NCBI GenBank assembly: GCA_025774805.1
Contig: JALGZR010000033.1
Location: 1-34,642, forward strand
Origin: a bacterium
GTDB lineage: Bacteria; ARS69
DNA length: 34,642 nucleotides
Reading direction: 5' to 3'
The notes under the pieces are model-generated. The model searched no databases. It saw only the letters and a program-made list of their open reading frames with translations, and was not told the DNA's origin. A program made the position numbers and the translations under genes. The stretch's first letter is position 1; each line of letters starts with the position of its first letter. Below are positions 8,386 to 16,016 of the stretch, piece after piece.

Positions 8386-8649
8386 GTGAAGTTGGTGCTC
8401 GGCTCCATCGTCTTTCTCGTATCCCTGTTTCTCATGCGCCAGATCCTCGTCGTCGCGGGCGTGTTGGACCCGCCGACGGCGCTTCTCTTCCTCGTGGCGT
8501 GCGTGGGAATCCCGCTGGGCGGAATGGTCTTTCTCGAGGGCGCCCTGGAGCACGAGAACCGATCGCTGCGCAAGGAGATGGCAGAGCTCCGTCGGCAGGT
8601 CCTGGCGCTCCAGGAGCGACTCTCCGGCCGCGGCGATCCTCCCGACTAG
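8386..8649 (+). CDS. Small two-span membrane protein with C-terminal coiled coil (87 aa)
   Basis: Start GTG 8386 is chosen because GGAGGT lies five bases upstream and the protein then opens directly with a membrane segment; ATG 8344 would add an Arg-rich shadow stretch. Two hydrophobic spans are seen, KLVLGSIVFLVSLFLM and TALLFLVACVGIPLGGMVFL, followed by a charged heptad-like helix (LEHENRSLRKEMAELRRQVLALQERL) suited to dimerisation. The next gene begins about 45 bases after its stop in another frame. I recognise no named family. It may be a scaffold or accessory for the DA1-like metallopeptidase downstream, but only adjacency supports that. Confidence 0.65.
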   Translation: MKLVLGSIVFLVSLFLMRQILVVAGVLDPPTALLFLVACVGIPLGGMVFLEGALEHENRSLRKEMAELRRQVLALQERLSGRGDPPD

Positions 8650-8693
8650 CCTGCGGTCGGGCCGTTCTCCTCGGTGGTGCGTTCCTCCTCGCG

Positions 8694-9671
8694 GTGAGTC
8701 TTCTGCTCGCGATTCCGCCGGTCCCCGGCGCCGGGGTCGAGCCTCCCCGGTGCTCGCTCTGTGAGGAGCCCATTCTCGGACAGTATGCCCGCTACGAGGA
8801 GCTGGGCTACGACGTCTGCGGCGCATGCCGTCAGGCCGAGCCGTGCGCCGGCTGCACGCTCCCGATGACCGGCTTTCTGGGCGGGGACGAAACGTACTGC
8901 TCGCGCTGTCTCGGAAGCGCTCCCCGCTGCGCGGCCTGCGGGCTTCCCACGCCGGCCGGCTACTGGACCGTGGCGGGAGCGGACGGGTTCTACTGCGGGA
9001 CCTGCATTCAAGACGCGCCTCGGTGCGCCTCCTGCGTGCGGCCGGTTCTCGACGGACGGATTCTCGACGAGCGCTTCTTCTGCGCGGACTGTCGCCCGGG
9101 ACTCGTGAACGACGGGGAGACCTACCACCGCGGCTACGATCGTGTTCTCGCCCTCGCCTCGGACCGGCTCGGTCTCGAGATCCGTCGGCCTCCGTCGTTG
9201 ATCGTGGAATCGGTGGCTTCCCTGCATGCGGAGGAAGGGAGGAGCTACCCGAGGGGCCGGCTCTGCGGCCTCTACCAGCGGGACGGGACGGGCCGCTCGA
9301 CCATCCGGGTTCTCACGCACCTCGGTTGGATCCGGGCGCTCTCGGTGCTCGCGCACGAGATCGCGCACGCGTGGCAGGCCGAGAACTGTCCATCGGATCA
9401 AGGGATTCGCCTGCGGGAGGGGTTCGCCGAGTGGGTGGCCTGGAAGCTCCTCGAGACGATTCCGGGAGGCGAGGGCGAGCGGGCCGTCATCGAGGCGCGC
9501 ACCGACGACTACGGAGTCGGCTTCCGTATCCTCGCAGACGTCGAGGCTCGATTCGGCACCGAGCACGCTCTCTGGTATGCGCTCCACGCGAGGTCGGGGG
9601 TCGCCGCCTCCAAGGAGGGTGCGGGGGAAGAGCGGCCCGCCGCCGGCCGTCGCCGGAGCAGGGGCGGGTGA
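8694..9671 (+). CDS. DA1-like zinc metallopeptidase with LIM-like cysteine clusters
   Basis: About 325 residues from GTG 8694. A hydrophobic N-terminus (SLLLAIPPVPGAGV) may be a signal or anchor; the upstream in-frame sequence is also hydrophobic, so the true start could lie earlier, and no good ribosome binding site was found. Next comes an array of CxxC pairs (CSLC, CGAC, CAGC, CSRC, CAAC, CGTC, CASC, CADC) resembling LIM zinc fingers. The C-terminal half carries HEIAHAW followed by REGFAEWVAWKLLE, which gives an HExxH zinc site with a downstream Glu. LIM-like fingers followed by LAHE..HAW and EG(F/I) are the arrangement of plant DA1 peptidases. The substrate is unknown. The gene converges with the gamma-lyase gene, with 16 bases between the stops. 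Confidence 0.75.
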   Translation: MSLLLAIPPVPGAGVEPPRCSLCEEPILGQYARYEELGYDVCGACRQAEPCAGCTLPMTGFLGGDETYCSRCLGSAPRCAACGLPTPAGYWTVAGADGFYCGTCIQDAPRCASCVRPVLDGRILDERFFCADCRPGLVNDGETYHRGYDRVLALASDRLGLEIRRPPSLIVESVASLHAEEGRSYPRGRLCGLYQRDGTGRSTIRVLTHLGWIRALSVLAHEIAHAWQAENCPSDQGIRLREGFAEWVAWKLLETIPGGEGERAVIEARTDDYGVGFRILADVEARFGTEHALWYALHARSGVAASKEGAGEERPAAGRRRSRGG

Positions 9672-9687
9672 GAGGTGAGGGCCGGAG

Positions 9688-10851
9688 CTACCCCAAAGCG
9701 GGTCGGGCGGCGGTGACCCGGGCGAGCGCCCCTTCGAGATCCTCCCACAGATCCTCGACGTCCTCGATTCCCACCGAGATCCGGACGAGCCCCGGAGTGA
9801 TGCCGAGTCGTTGACGGTCCGCCGCCGGAATGGATGCGTGGGTCATCTCGGCCGGCACCGAGATGAGGCTCTCGACGCCGCCGAGGCTCTCCGCGAGGGC
9901 GAAGACCCTCGTCGCCTCCAGCGTGAGGCGGGCCGCCTCCCGCGAGCCGAGATCGAACGTGATGATCCCGCCGAATCCGGACATCTGCCGCTTCGACAGC
10001 TCGTGCTGGGGATGGGAGGGAAGACCGGGGTAGATCGTGCGGCGGACGGCCGGGTGTTCGGCCAATCGCTCCGCCAGGATCCGCGCGTTGTGGTCGTGTC
10101 GCTCCATACGGACCGCGAGCGTCTTGGTCCCCCGGAGGACGAGCCAGCAGTCGAGCGGACCGGGAATCGCGCCCGCCGCGTACTGCACGAAACGGACCCG
10201 CTCTGCGAGATCATCGTCGGTCACGAGCACGATGCCTCCGATCATGTCGGAGTGCCCGTTGAGATACTTCGTCGACGAGTGGAGCACGATGTCCGCCCCG
10301 AGCTCGAGGGGGCGCTGGAAGAAGGGCGTCATGAACGTGTTGTCCACGACGAGCATCAGTCCGTGCTCCCGGCAGAGGTCGGCAGCGGCGCGGAGATCGG
10401 TGAGCTCGAGATTCGGATTCGTGGGGGTCTCGACGTAGAGCATCCTCGTCTCGGGCCGGATCACGGCCCGCACCGCGTCGAGGTCCTTCGTGGACACCGC
10501 GTCGAACGTGATCCCGTGGCGCGAGCGGATCCGGGCGAAGAGACGCATGGTTCCGCCGTAGACGTTCTCCGTCATGACGAAGTGCTCCCCCGCGTCGAGG
10601 ATACACACGACCGCGTCGATGGCCGCCATCCCCGACCCGAAGGCGATTCCGTGGCGCGCGCCCTCGAGCGTGGCGACGTTCTTCTCGTGCGCCTCGCGGG
10701 TCGGATTCTCTCCGCGCGCGTACTCGTATCCCTGGTGAACGGCGATGCTCTGTTGAACGTACGTCGAGGTCTGATAGATCGGCGTGATGATGGCGCCGGT
10801 CGAGGGATCCGGCTCCTGGCCCGCGTGGATCGCATCGGTCGAGAAGCCCAT
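9688..10851 (-). CDS. Cystathionine gamma-lyase (Cys/Met metabolism PLP enzyme)
   Basis: A 387-residue fold-type I PLP enzyme that splits cystathionine into cysteine, 2-oxobutyrate and ammonia. Motifs are IYQTSTYVQ, YEYARGENPTR, the ETPTNPNLEL segment, the PLP lysine K195 in HSSTKYLNGHSD, and SLGGVESLISVPAEMTHASIP near the end. The same family includes cystathionine gamma-synthase (MetB). I favour the lyase because the gene lies nine bases downstream of a cystathionine beta-synthase gene in one operon, the reverse transsulfuration layout. ATG 10851 has AGGGGA upstream. The family call is certain; lyase versus synthase rests on context. Confidence 0.9.
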   Translation of the reverse strand: MGFSTDAIHAGQEPDPSTGAIITPIYQTSTYVQQSIAVHQGYEYARGENPTREAHEKNVATLEGARHGIAFGSGMAAIDAVVCILDAGEHFVMTENVYGGTMRLFARIRSRHGITFDAVSTKDLDAVRAVIRPETRMLYVETPTNPNLELTDLRAAADLCREHGLMLVVDNTFMTPFFQRPLELGADIVLHSSTKYLNGHSDMIGGIVLVTDDDLAERVRFVQYAAGAIPGPLDCWLVLRGTKTLAVRMERHDHNARILAERLAEHPAVRRTIYPGLPSHPQHELSKRQMSGFGGIITFDLGSREAARLTLEATRVFALAESLGGVESLISVPAEMTHASIPAADRQRLGITPGLVRISVGIEDVEDLWEDLEGALARVTAARPALG

Positions 10852-10860
10852 GGCGTTCCC

Positions 10861-12225
10861 CTACTTTGTGTGGATGAACCGCAGGAAGTCGAAGCGGGTG
10901 AGGATGCCGTCGATGGCCCCACCGGTCCGGACCAGGACCGCCGCCCGCTTCCGGGTCAGGTGCTGCAGCGCCCGCCCCATCGGGTCCTCGCTCTCGACGA
11001 TCGGAAACGGGTCTCCCATGACCGAGGAGACCGTGCTCTCGAGTAGCGAGGCGTCCGCGAGAACGCGCCCCATGGCGTCCCGGTCCTCCAGGGAACCGAC
11101 ACAATCGTCCCCGTCGAGGACCGGAATCTGGGAGACGTCGCTCACGCGCATCTTCTCGAGCGCCGGCCCGAGCGGCTCGTCGGGGGCGGCGCGGACGAGG
11201 TCCGGAGGTCCCTCCGGCTTGCACGCGATCACCTCTCCCACGGTCATGCGGGAGGGATCGATGAAGCCGCGCTCCATCATCCACTCGTCTCCATGAAACG
11301 TGGAGAGGTACCGGTTGCCGTGGTCGGGGAGGAGCGCGACGAGACGCTTTCCCTCGCCCGCCTCCCGCGCGACTCTCAGCGCCGCGGCGACCGCGGTCCC
11401 GCAGGAACCGCCGACAAACAGACCCTCTTCCCGGCTGAGGCGGCGCGCGACCAGAAAGGACTCCCGATCCGAGATCGTGATCACGTCGTCGACGTGATCG
11501 AAGGAGAGACTGCCGGGGACCATGTCCTCCCCGATGCCCTCGATGAGGTACGGATGGGAGTCGCCGACGTCTCCGGTGCGAAAGTAGTGTTCGAGGATCG
11601 ATCCCTCGATGTCGACTCCGATGATCCGGATGTCCGCGTTCTTCTCCTTCAGGTAGCGGGCGACTCCGGTGATCGTTCCGCCGGTGCCCATGCCCGCGAA
11701 GAAGTAGTCGAGCTTTCCCCCGGTCTGCTCCCAGATCTCGGGACCGGTGGTTTCGTAGTGGGCCAGCGGGTTGACGGGATTAAAATACTGGTTCGCGAGG
11801 ATGGCGCCGGGGATCTCCTCGGTGAGCCGGCGGGAAACGGAGTAGTAGCTGCGCGAGTCATCGGGCTCGACCGCGGTTGGCGTCGTCACGACCTCGGCCC
11901 CCAGCGCTTTGAGGTAGCGGATCTTCTCCTGGGACATCTTGTCGGGCATGACGCAGATGCACCGGTACCCTTTCAGGACGCACGCGAGAGCCAGCCCCAC
12001 GCCGGTGTTTCCGCTGGTGGCCTCGACCACCGTGCCGCCCGGCTTCAGACGGCCGTCCTCCTCGGCATCCTCGATCATTCGAAGGCCGATGCGGTCCTTG
12101 ACGCTGCCCCCCGGATTGAAGGACTCGAGCTTCACGACGATCTCCGACATTCCCGGCTCGGGAATCCGGTTCAGGCGGACGAGAGGGGTGTTGCCCACGA
12201 GCTCGAGAACATTGGAGTGGATCAT
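10861..12225 (-). CDS. Cystathionine beta-synthase with C-terminal CBS pair
   Basis: A 454-residue fold-type II PLP enzyme joining serine and homocysteine to cystathionine. The catalytic core opens VLELVGNTPLVRLNRI, has the PLP lysine K43 in NPGGSVKDR, the TSGNTGVGLA phosphate-side loop and the GMGTGGTITGVARYL glycine loop. Residues from about 327 form two CBS modules (MTVGEVIACKP, VSSVMGDPFPIVES), which in relatives bind adenosyl ligands such as S-adenosylmethionine and regulate activity. There is no N-terminal haem-binding extension. It is first in a two-gene operon with the gamma-lyase. A TTGACG-17-TACCCT promoter lies upstream at 12285-12313. O-acetylserine sulfhydrylases are close relatives, but the CBS pair and the partner gene argue for this assignment. 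Confidence 0.92.
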   Translation of the reverse strand: MIHSNVLELVGNTPLVRLNRIPEPGMSEIVVKLESFNPGGSVKDRIGLRMIEDAEEDGRLKPGGTVVEATSGNTGVGLALACVLKGYRCICVMPDKMSQEKIRYLKALGAEVVTTPTAVEPDDSRSYYSVSRRLTEEIPGAILANQYFNPVNPLAHYETTGPEIWEQTGGKLDYFFAGMGTGGTITGVARYLKEKNADIRIIGVDIEGSILEHYFRTGDVGDSHPYLIEGIGEDMVPGSLSFDHVDDVITISDRESFLVARRLSREEGLFVGGSCGTAVAAALRVAREAGEGKRLVALLPDHGNRYLSTFHGDEWMMERGFIDPSRMTVGEVIACKPEGPPDLVRAAPDEPLGPALEKMRVSDVSQIPVLDGDDCVGSLEDRDAMGRVLADASLLESTVSSVMGDPFPIVESEDPMGRALQHLTRKRAAVLVRTGGAIDGILTRFDFLRFIHTK

Positions 12226-12284
12226 GACGCCACCGACTCCCGGCGAGGGCGATGGTCACGAACGGCGAACTCCCGGACCGCGCC

Positions 12285-12313
12285 AGGGTAGATAGGGGGA
12301 GGGGCCCCGTCAA
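12285..12313 (-). promoter_or_regulatory. Promoter of the transsulfuration operon, TTGACG-17-TACCCT
   Basis: Read on the minus strand, TTGACG (12313-12308) and TACCCT (12290-12285) are 17 bases apart. Transcription would begin near 12278, about 53 bases before the ATG at 12225. The -35 is strong and the -10 weak. The divergent aminotransferase gene shares this 163-base intergenic region; I saw no convincing promoter for it. Confidence 0.5.
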
Positions 12314-12388
12314 GGACGGCCCGTCTTTTGGGCTTTCCCGGCGACGTCCGCCCGGTTATCGTTCAGGGTTCGGGAGGTATTACGAGAA

Positions 12389-13462
12389 GTGCACAAGCGG
12401 CTGTTCATCCCCGGCCCCACCGAGGTCCTTCCGGAGGTTCGGGCGAAACTGACGATACCTCCCGTGGGGCACCGCTCCGCGGAGGCCACGGCTCTCGGCC
12501 GAAGTGTCGTCGGGAAGCTCCAGCGTCTGCTCCACACTGAGTCCCCCGTGTTCCTGTCGACGTCGTCCTCGTCGGGACTCATGGAGGCCTGCATCCGGAA
12601 CGGTTCCCTGAAGCGGTTCCTGGCCGCCGTGAGCGGGGCCTTCGGCGATCGCTGGTACCAGATGGCCCGCCTGAACGGGAAGCCGGCGGACGCCCTCGAG
12701 GTGGAGTGGGGAACGGCCCTCCGTCCCGGGAGACTTCGTGAAGCGCTCTCGACCGGCAGGTACGACGCCGTGCTCGTCACGCACAACGAGACCTCGACCG
12801 GAGTCATGAATCCGCTGGAGGAGATCGCGGCGGTCGTCCGGGAGGAGTTTCCCGACGTCTTCCTCTTCGTCGACGCGGTGAGCTCCCTCGCGGCGGTGGA
12901 CCTGGACTTCGACGCCCTGGGCTTGGACGCCCTTCTGGCGGGGGTGCAGAAGGCCCTGGCCGTCTCTCCCGGGATGGCGATCATGGCGGTCCGCGAGCGG
13001 GCCGTGGAGCGGGCCCGGCAGGTCGAGAATCGTGGGTTTTATTTCGATTTTGTGCGACACTACGACGCGTTTCAGAAGCGACAGGGAATCACGACTCCCT
13101 CGTTGCCCCACATGGCCGCCCTCGACCTGCAGCTCGACCGCATCCTGGAGGAGACGATGCCGGTCCGGGAGGCCCGCCACCGGGCGATGGCCGACCGGAC
13201 ACGGGATTGGGCGCGGGAGCGATTCGCGCTCTTCCCCGAGGCGGGTTACGAGTCGATCACACTGACCGCCGTGAGGAACACCCGGGGGATCGACGTCTCC
13301 GATCTGAACCGGCGCCTGGCGGAGCGCGGCGCCGTCATCAGTGACGGCTACGGCAGACTGAAGGGGGAGACGTTTCGGATCGCCCACATGGGGGAGATCC
13401 GATTGGAAGAGGTGGATGAGCTACTTGGCTGGATCGACGAGATCCTGGAACTGAGCGGATGA
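12389..13462 (+). CDS. Class V aminotransferase (phosphoserine / serine-glyoxylate type)
   Basis: A 357-residue PLP-dependent class V aminotransferase. It opens KRLFIPGPTEVLPEV, a family hallmark, followed by PPVGHRS, STSSSSGLMEA (phosphate-binding turn), D162 in LFVDAVSS and the Schiff-base lysine K188 in AGVQKALAVSPGM. It lies ten bases upstream of a D-3-phosphoglycerate dehydrogenase gene. In several lineages that lack classical SerC, enzymes of this subfamily transaminate 3-phosphohydroxypyruvate, so a role in serine synthesis is likely. Serine-glyoxylate or alanine-glyoxylate transamination remains possible. The GTG start has GGGAGG at 12371-12376, a long 12-base spacing, but the N-terminal match supports it. 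Confidence 0.88.
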   Translation: MHKRLFIPGPTEVLPEVRAKLTIPPVGHRSAEATALGRSVVGKLQRLLHTESPVFLSTSSSSGLMEACIRNGSLKRFLAAVSGAFGDRWYQMARLNGKPADALEVEWGTALRPGRLREALSTGRYDAVLVTHNETSTGVMNPLEEIAAVVREEFPDVFLFVDAVSSLAAVDLDFDALGLDALLAGVQKALAVSPGMAIMAVRERAVERARQVENRGFYFDFVRHYDAFQKRQGITTPSLPHMAALDLQLDRILEETMPVREARHRAMADRTRDWARERFALFPEAGYESITLTAVRNTRGIDVSDLNRRLAERGAVISDGYGRLKGETFRIAHMGEIRLEEVDELLGWIDEILELSG

Positions 13463-13472
13463 GAATGGCCCG

Positions 13473-14543
13473 ATGAAAAGAATCGTGATTCTGGACCCGA
13501 TTTCCGATGACGCCGTGCGCCGACTTGCGGAAGAGACCGGTTGGGCGGTGGAGAAACGACTCGGCCTCGATCCGTCCGAGTTGAGGACGAAGATCGAGGA
13601 CGCCGACGTGATCATCGTCCGGAGCGGCACGAAGGTCACGAGGGAGGTGATCGACGCCGCACGCCGGCTCAAAGTGATCGGTCGTGCCGGCATCGGCGTG
13701 GACAACATCGACATGGAGGCCGCTTCCGAACGGGGCATCCGCGTGGTCAACACCCCGGGAGCGACGACGATCTCGGTGGCGGAGATCACCATCGGCGCGA
13801 TCCTCAGCCTCGCGCGGTGGATTCACACGGGCCACGGCTCGATCATGAGGGGAGAGTGGCGACGGAGCGACTTCCTCGGCATCGAAGTCCGGGGCAAGCT
13901 GCTCGGCGTGGTCGGATTCGGCCGGATCGGTCGCGAGGTGGCGCGCATCGCTCAGGCCCTGGGAATGCGAATCCTGGCCTGCGACCCGTACCTCGACGAG
14001 AGCCACGTGCAGGGGGTGCACCTGCACACGCTCGACGACGTTCTCAAGAGGGCCGACTTTCTCTCCCTGCACATCCCGCTGGACGAGGAGAACGCGCAGC
14101 TCATGAACGCGGAGCGCCTCGAGAAGATGAAGCGCGGCGGCTTCGTGGTGAACTTCGGGCGGGGCGGACTTGTCGACGAGGACGCTCTCGCCGATCTCCT
14201 GGATCGGGGTCACCTGGCCGGTGCGGCGATCGACACCTACGCCGTCGAACCGCCGGGCAGCTCGATCGACCGGCTGCGGGCGCATCCCCGGATACTCCTC
14301 CTGCCGCACCTCGGATCGCAGACGCGGGAGGGGCAGATCCGGGTCGGGATGGAGCTCGTCGACGGCGTCGTCAAGGCCGTCAACCGGATCATGAGCCAGC
14401 GGGCGGCGGAGCTCGCGGCCCGGAAGGAGGAGGAGGCCGCCGCGGCTCTCGCGGCCGCCGAAGCGGAATCCGCCGAGCCGACGGCGGCCGGCCCCCCGGA
14501 GAGCGGCCCGACCGGGAACGAGACCACGGGCGGGGCTCCCTGA
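13473..14543 (+). CDS. D-3-phosphoglycerate dehydrogenase-like 2-hydroxyacid dehydrogenase, no ACT domain
   Basis: A 356-residue NAD-dependent D-2-hydroxyacid dehydrogenase, the first step of serine synthesis if its substrate is 3-phosphoglycerate. It has RAGIGVDNID, the nucleotide loop GFGRIG (148-153), and the catalytic trio R230 (NFGRGGLVDEDAL), E259 (DTYAVEP) and H279 (LPHLGSQT). The catalytic core ends near 310. The last 46 residues are a low-complexity Ala/Glu/Pro tail, with neither the ACT domain nor the ASB domain found in longer SerA forms, so serine feedback through ACT is not expected. The upstream aminotransferase gene supports the SerA role. The ribosome binding site is weak, and translation may be coupled to the upstream gene. 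Confidence 0.88.
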   Translation: MKRIVILDPISDDAVRRLAEETGWAVEKRLGLDPSELRTKIEDADVIIVRSGTKVTREVIDAARRLKVIGRAGIGVDNIDMEAASERGIRVVNTPGATTISVAEITIGAILSLARWIHTGHGSIMRGEWRRSDFLGIEVRGKLLGVVGFGRIGREVARIAQALGMRILACDPYLDESHVQGVHLHTLDDVLKRADFLSLHIPLDEENAQLMNAERLEKMKRGGFVVNFGRGGLVDEDALADLLDRGHLAGAAIDTYAVEPPGSSIDRLRAHPRILLLPHLGSQTREGQIRVGMELVDGVVKAVNRIMSQRAAELAARKEEEAAAALAAAEAESAEPTAAGPPESGPTGNETTGGAP

Positions 14544-14591
14544 GCCTACCGTCGGATCGCCGGGTCCGACCCGGCGGGGAGAGTCGAGTCC

Positions 14592-15146
14592 ATGCCCGTC
14601 AAGAGCGACCGGTGGATCGCCCGGATGGCCCGGGAAAAGGGAATGATCGACCCGTTCGAGGAGCGACAGGTTCGAGAGGGCGTGATTTCCTACGGCGTCT
14701 CGTCGTACGGCTACGACATCCGCGTGGCCGACGACTTCCGGATCTTCACGAACGTGAACACCGCGATCGTCGATCCGAAGGCGTTCGACCCCGGTTCCCT
14801 CGTCGAGGTGCGGAGCGAGGTCTGCATCATTCCCCCGAACAGCTTCGCCCTCGCGCGCACCGTGGAGTATTTTCGGATCCCCCGCGACATCATCACCATC
14901 TGCGTCGGCAAGAGCACCTACGCCCGATGCGGCATCATCGTCAACGTGACCCCCTTCGAGCCGGAGTGGGAGGGGTTCGCGACCCTGGAGATCTCGAACA
15001 CCACCCCGCTTCCGGCGAAGGTCTACGCGAACGAGGGAATCGCACAGGTCCTCTTTCTCGAGGCCGACGAGGAGTGCGACGTGTCCTACGCCGACAAGCG
15101 AGGGAAATACCAGGCCCAGAAGGGCGTCGTTCTGCCCCGCCTCTGA
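14592..15146 (+). CDS. dcd: dCTP deaminase
   Basis: A 184-residue homotrimer-type deaminase that converts dCTP to dUTP for thymidylate synthesis. It has [13 protein letters not shown] (about 36-48), the [23 protein letters not shown] block with S108 and R112, and the catalytic glutamate E133 in TLEISNTT, followed by the [13 protein letters not shown] strand. Length is normal. I cannot tell from sequence alone whether it also hydrolyses dUTP like the bifunctional DCD-DUT enzymes. GGGGAGAG lies upstream of ATG 14592. It sits between serine and ETF genes with short gaps, so it is probably co-transcribed without a shared pathway. Confidence 0.94.
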   Translation: MPVKSDRWIARMAREKGMIDPFEERQVREGVISYGVSSYGYDIRVADDFRIFTNVNTAIVDPKAFDPGSLVEVRSEVCIIPPNSFALARTVEYFRIPRDIITICVGKSTYARCGIIVNVTPFEPEWEGFATLEISNTTPLPAKVYANEGIAQVLFLEADEECDVSYADKRGKYQAQKGVVLPRL

Positions 15147-15219
15147 CCGGTCGCGCGGGGTTCGTGGGGCCGCCCTCGGCACGATCGGGCGGCGTGAAAG
15201 TCGAGGAGATGCAACCGAA

Positions 15220-15993
15220 ATGAAATCGATCGTTCTCATCAAACAGGTTCTCGAGGCCCCCTCGATAACGGGTGAGCCCGGGGGCGAGGGGCAGGTGGGA
15301 TCGGACTCCCAGAGAGTGACGAACGCCTACGATCACTTCGCCATCGAAGAAGGGCTACGCACCCGTGAGAAGCACGGGGGCGACGTGACGGCCGTGACCC
15401 TCGGACCGGACTCCGCCGTAGAGGTGCTTCGCGAGTCCCTCGCGATGGGGGTCAACAACGCGGTGCACCTCAAGGACCCGGCGTTCGACGATCTGGACGC
15501 CCCGGCGGTGGCCCGCGTGCTCGCCGCGGCGGTGAGAAAGATCGGAGACGTGGATCTCGTGTTCACCGGGAAGTTGACCATCGACACGAACACCGCGCTG
15601 ACCGGGCCGATGGTCGCCAGCCACCTGGGGGTGACCCTCCTCACCGAGGTCTTCAGGGTCGACGAGATCGATCTCGAGGGTCGCACGATCACGGTGGAAC
15701 GGTTGCTCGAGGGAGGACTCGAGATCGTCAAGGCAAAGCTCCCCGCGTTGATCGCGATCACCAAGGACATCAACGAGCCCCGGTACGCCTCGCTCCTCGG
15801 GATCCGGAAGGCCGCCAAGGCTCCGGTGACCGTATGGGGCGCGGCTGACCTCGACGTCGAGGCGCACTCCGCGACCCGAGTGGTCGCGAAGCACCTGCCG
15901 CCGGCACGGCCGGCCGGCGAGGTCTTTCAGGGCGAGCCGGACGAGCTGGTCGACCGGATGGTCGAGAAGCTCGCCGAAGGCAAGTTCATCTAG
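15220..15993 (+). CDS. etfB: Electron transfer flavoprotein, beta subunit
   Basis: A 257-residue EtfB. It opens with IVLIKQVLEAP, typical of the subunit, and contains VTNAYDHFAIEEGLR, the VTAVTLGPDSAVEVLRESLAMG segment, FTGKLTIDTNTALTGPMVASHLG and the LPALIAITKDINEPRYASLLG recognition region. With EtfA it forms a soluble heterodimer carrying FAD plus AMP or a second FAD, which takes electrons from acyl-CoA or other dehydrogenases. The etfA gene follows after 23 bases. No acyl-CoA dehydrogenase, ETF-quinone oxidoreductase or FixCX gene is in the window, so its partners are encoded elsewhere. GAGGAG lies about ten bases before ATG 15220. Confidence 0.95.
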   Translation: MKSIVLIKQVLEAPSITGEPGGEGQVGSDSQRVTNAYDHFAIEEGLRTREKHGGDVTAVTLGPDSAVEVLRESLAMGVNNAVHLKDPAFDDLDAPAVARVLAAAVRKIGDVDLVFTGKLTIDTNTALTGPMVASHLGVTLLTEVFRVDEIDLEGRTITVERLLEGGLEIVKAKLPALIAITKDINEPRYASLLGIRKAAKAPVTVWGAADLDVEAHSATRVVAKHLPPARPAGEVFQGEPDELVDRMVEKLAEGKFI

Positions 15994-16016
15994 CGGCGGG
16001 AGAGAGGGAACAGAGC

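Noticed and set aside
13338-15242. A 634-codon minus-strand frame opposite serA and dcd
   Set aside because: It is antisense to two well-supported enzymes, with no domain signal.
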